Shown: one piece after another, positions 6,245 through 7,605 of the stretch | How positions within the stretch are numbered: position 1 is the stretch's first letter | Layout: every line of letters starts with the position of its first letter | Assembly (NCBI GenBank): GCA_002450295.1 | Contig: DJYX01000123.1 | Span: 1 to 7,605 of the forward strand | From: Deltaproteobacteria bacterium UBA6967 | GTDB taxonomy: Bacteria; SAR324; NAC60-12 | DNA length: 7,605 nt | Reading direction: 5' to 3' | Translations under genes and position numbers: made by a program | The notes under the pieces: generated by a model | Seen by the model: only the letters and a program-made list of their open reading frames with translations | What the model was told of the DNA's origin: nothing | Databases searched by the model: none

Positions 6245-7603
6245 TTAACGGATGATGATGTCTCCTCCGAGTTGTGCTTTCAGCTCAGACTCCACGTCAG
6301 CAATAGCTTGTGCAGGAGATTTCTGACCAGTCCAACTGGCTTCAAGTCCTTTCCACATTGCATCAAAATAAGGTGAGAAACCTGTGTGGTTGGGTTGAGC
6401 ACTGGCATAGGGCAACAAGCGAACAGTCGCTTCACTAGCCCAGCGGTCATTAGCATAAAGAGGCACGGACTCCTGTGACTTGGCAATCCCAAGGTGTGCA
6501 GATTTGATTGCATGGAGCGTATTGATTCGAGGCTCAGAGGCAATCGCAATCAACTGTGCAGCGACTGCTGCGTCATCATCACTTCCTCGGTTTGTCACGA
6601 GATAAACCAAGGGGTGAGTAATGGTGTTTGCACTACCGTTGCTGTCCCCGGCTGGAATCAAGCTGAACATCACACTGCCAAAGAAGTCTTGAAGCCCCTC
6701 TTTGCCGGTATATCGCGCATAGTGCCAGGTGCCTCCATGCCACAAACCAGCTTTACCGGAAGCAACCTCGGAGTACCATTGATCCCAGGGGGTTCCGATA
6801 TGGTTTTTACGGGTAACTCCCATTTCGACAGCTTTTGCAAAAAATTCATAAACTTTTTGCATTGCGGCCTTATTGAAGACCAATTTTCCAGTGGAGCTAT
6901 CCAGCATCTCTCCACCATAGGAGAGATAGAACTGCCAGTAGTCACCGCCTTTCGAAACACGGGGATACCAACCATATCCTGCTTCGACAAGACCTGCATC
7001 CTGCATTTTCTTGGCATCATTCAACACATCATCTAAGGTGTATTGACCACTCTGCACTTTTTCTGGCATAGCACGAATATCCGCATCGCTGTAGCCAATG
7101 GCCTTGAGGTGCGGAATCCAAGCAAAGAACGGACGTGATTCTGCATCTTGAGGGACTCCATAAATAATTCCCTCAAACGATGAAATCTCAATTAGGTTCT
7201 CGAATAGATCGTTAAGAGGCCAGCTGTCAAAATCAACATAATCTTCGATTGGCCGAATCAAACCAGACTGAGACCATGGCGCGATGTCTTCGTGCCCAGT
7301 TACTACGATGTGTGGGGCGTTATTGGCTTCAGCTGCCAATGTTACGGCCTGCTTAAATCCACCCCACCCATCAAAGTCGTACTTTGTTTCAACGGTGATG
7401 TTAAGGTCTTCACCACGAATAGCAGCCTCTCTTTCGAGGATGTCTGCTGCCATGGTAATAGCGTCAACACGATAAGCGTCAGCGACGTTCGATCCTCCTG
7501 CCCATACCTGTATGGTCAAGTCCTTGGCGATTGCTTGACCAAAGGGCAAAGTGGCTGCTGTTGCCAGCATCAGAAATCCAGTCAATGCGCCTTTCCAACT
7601 CAC
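6245..7603 (-). CDS. Periplasmic carbohydrate-type ABC transporter solute-binding protein (first cassette; 5' end uncertain)
   Basis: Receptor of the first cassette, related to family 1 sugar-binding proteins (MalE/UgpB type). From a GTG at 7603 it gives 452 residues, normal for the family. The N-terminus MSWKGALTGFLMLATAATLP is signal-peptide-like with a likely cut after AIA at residue 26 and no lipobox cysteine. Only two bases lie upstream, so no ribosome-binding site can be seen, and the true start may be further right, outside the window. The mature part contains YGVPQD (148-153) and ITHPLVYLV (328-336), in nearly the same register as the binding protein at 651-2000, and a similar C-terminal ELKAQLGGDIII. 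It is rich in tryptophan and tyrosine (for example GLWHGGTWHY at 286-295), as expected for a carbohydrate site that stacks on sugar rings. It has no cysteine. The exact substrate cannot be told. Confidence 0.94.
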   Translation of the reverse strand: MSWKGALTGFLMLATAATLPFGQAIAKDLTIQVWAGGSNVADAYRVDAITMAADILEREAAIRGEDLNITVETKYDFDGWGGFKQAVTLAAEANNAPHIVVTGHEDIAPWSQSGLIRPIEDYVDFDSWPLNDLFENLIEISSFEGIIYGVPQDAESRPFFAWIPHLKAIGYSDADIRAMPEKVQSGQYTLDDVLNDAKKMQDAGLVEAGYGWYPRVSKGGDYWQFYLSYGGEMLDSSTGKLVFNKAAMQKVYEFFAKAVEMGVTRKNHIGTPWDQWYSEVASGKAGLWHGGTWHYARYTGKEGLQDFFGSVMFSLIPAGDSNGSANTITHPLVYLVTNRGSDDDAAVAAQLIAIASEPRINTLHAIKSAHLGIAKSQESVPLYANDRWASEATVRLLPYASAQPNHTGFSPYFDAMWKGLEASWTGQKSPAQAIADVESELKAQLGGDIIIR

Positions 7604-7605
7604 TT

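Noticed and set aside
6494..7036. 180-codon plus-strand ORF
   Set aside because: It lies wholly antisense to the binding-protein gene at 6245-7603, whose protein is clearly real. The plus-strand translation has no recognisable domain and no credible ribosome-binding site.

Overview
This window holds two adjacent carbohydrate-type ABC importer gene sets, all on the minus strand. The first set is read from the right edge leftward. It encodes a periplasmic solute-binding protein (6245-7603), a MalF/UgpA-type permease with an unusually long loop (4859-6169), a MalG/UgpE-type permease (4026-4850) and a MalK/UgpC-type ATPase (2968-4026). The last three are tightly packed, with an 8-base gap and then a one-base stop/start overlap, so they very likely share one transcript. 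After a gap of about 970 bases a second set begins with another solute-binding protein (651-2000) and the first 197 residues of another MalF/UgpA-type permease (1-591), which runs off the left edge.

The two sets are paralogous. The binding proteins share YGVPQD at the same position, a [TS]HP[LI]VY[LI]V segment and a related acidic C-terminus. The two permeases share FRA[LV]WLLPR[IM]SPSV and NG[FL]IGAS[ML]GM[IV][LF][FT]SAI. The simplest reading is an old duplication of a whole transporter, followed by divergence of the binding proteins and probably of their substrates. Neither substrate can be named from this sequence.

The non-coding parts are informative. Each binding-protein/permease junction carries a perfect 9-bp stem-loop, and both permease starts lack a clear ribosome-binding site. 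This fits a layout that makes much more binding protein than membrane complex. The long gap (2001-2967) contains a near-perfect 22-bp palindrome about 66 bases upstream of the second binding-protein gene (a candidate operator), one doubtful 100-codon ORF, and no convincing terminator after the first ATPase gene.

Organism: both binding proteins have non-lipoprotein signal peptides (no lipobox cysteine), which points to a Gram-negative bacterium with a periplasm. Base composition is moderate and codon use looks uniform. I cannot place it more precisely. I see no mobile element, CRISPR array, tRNA or rRNA. Apart from the loop insertion in the first permease, the content is ordinary transport machinery.
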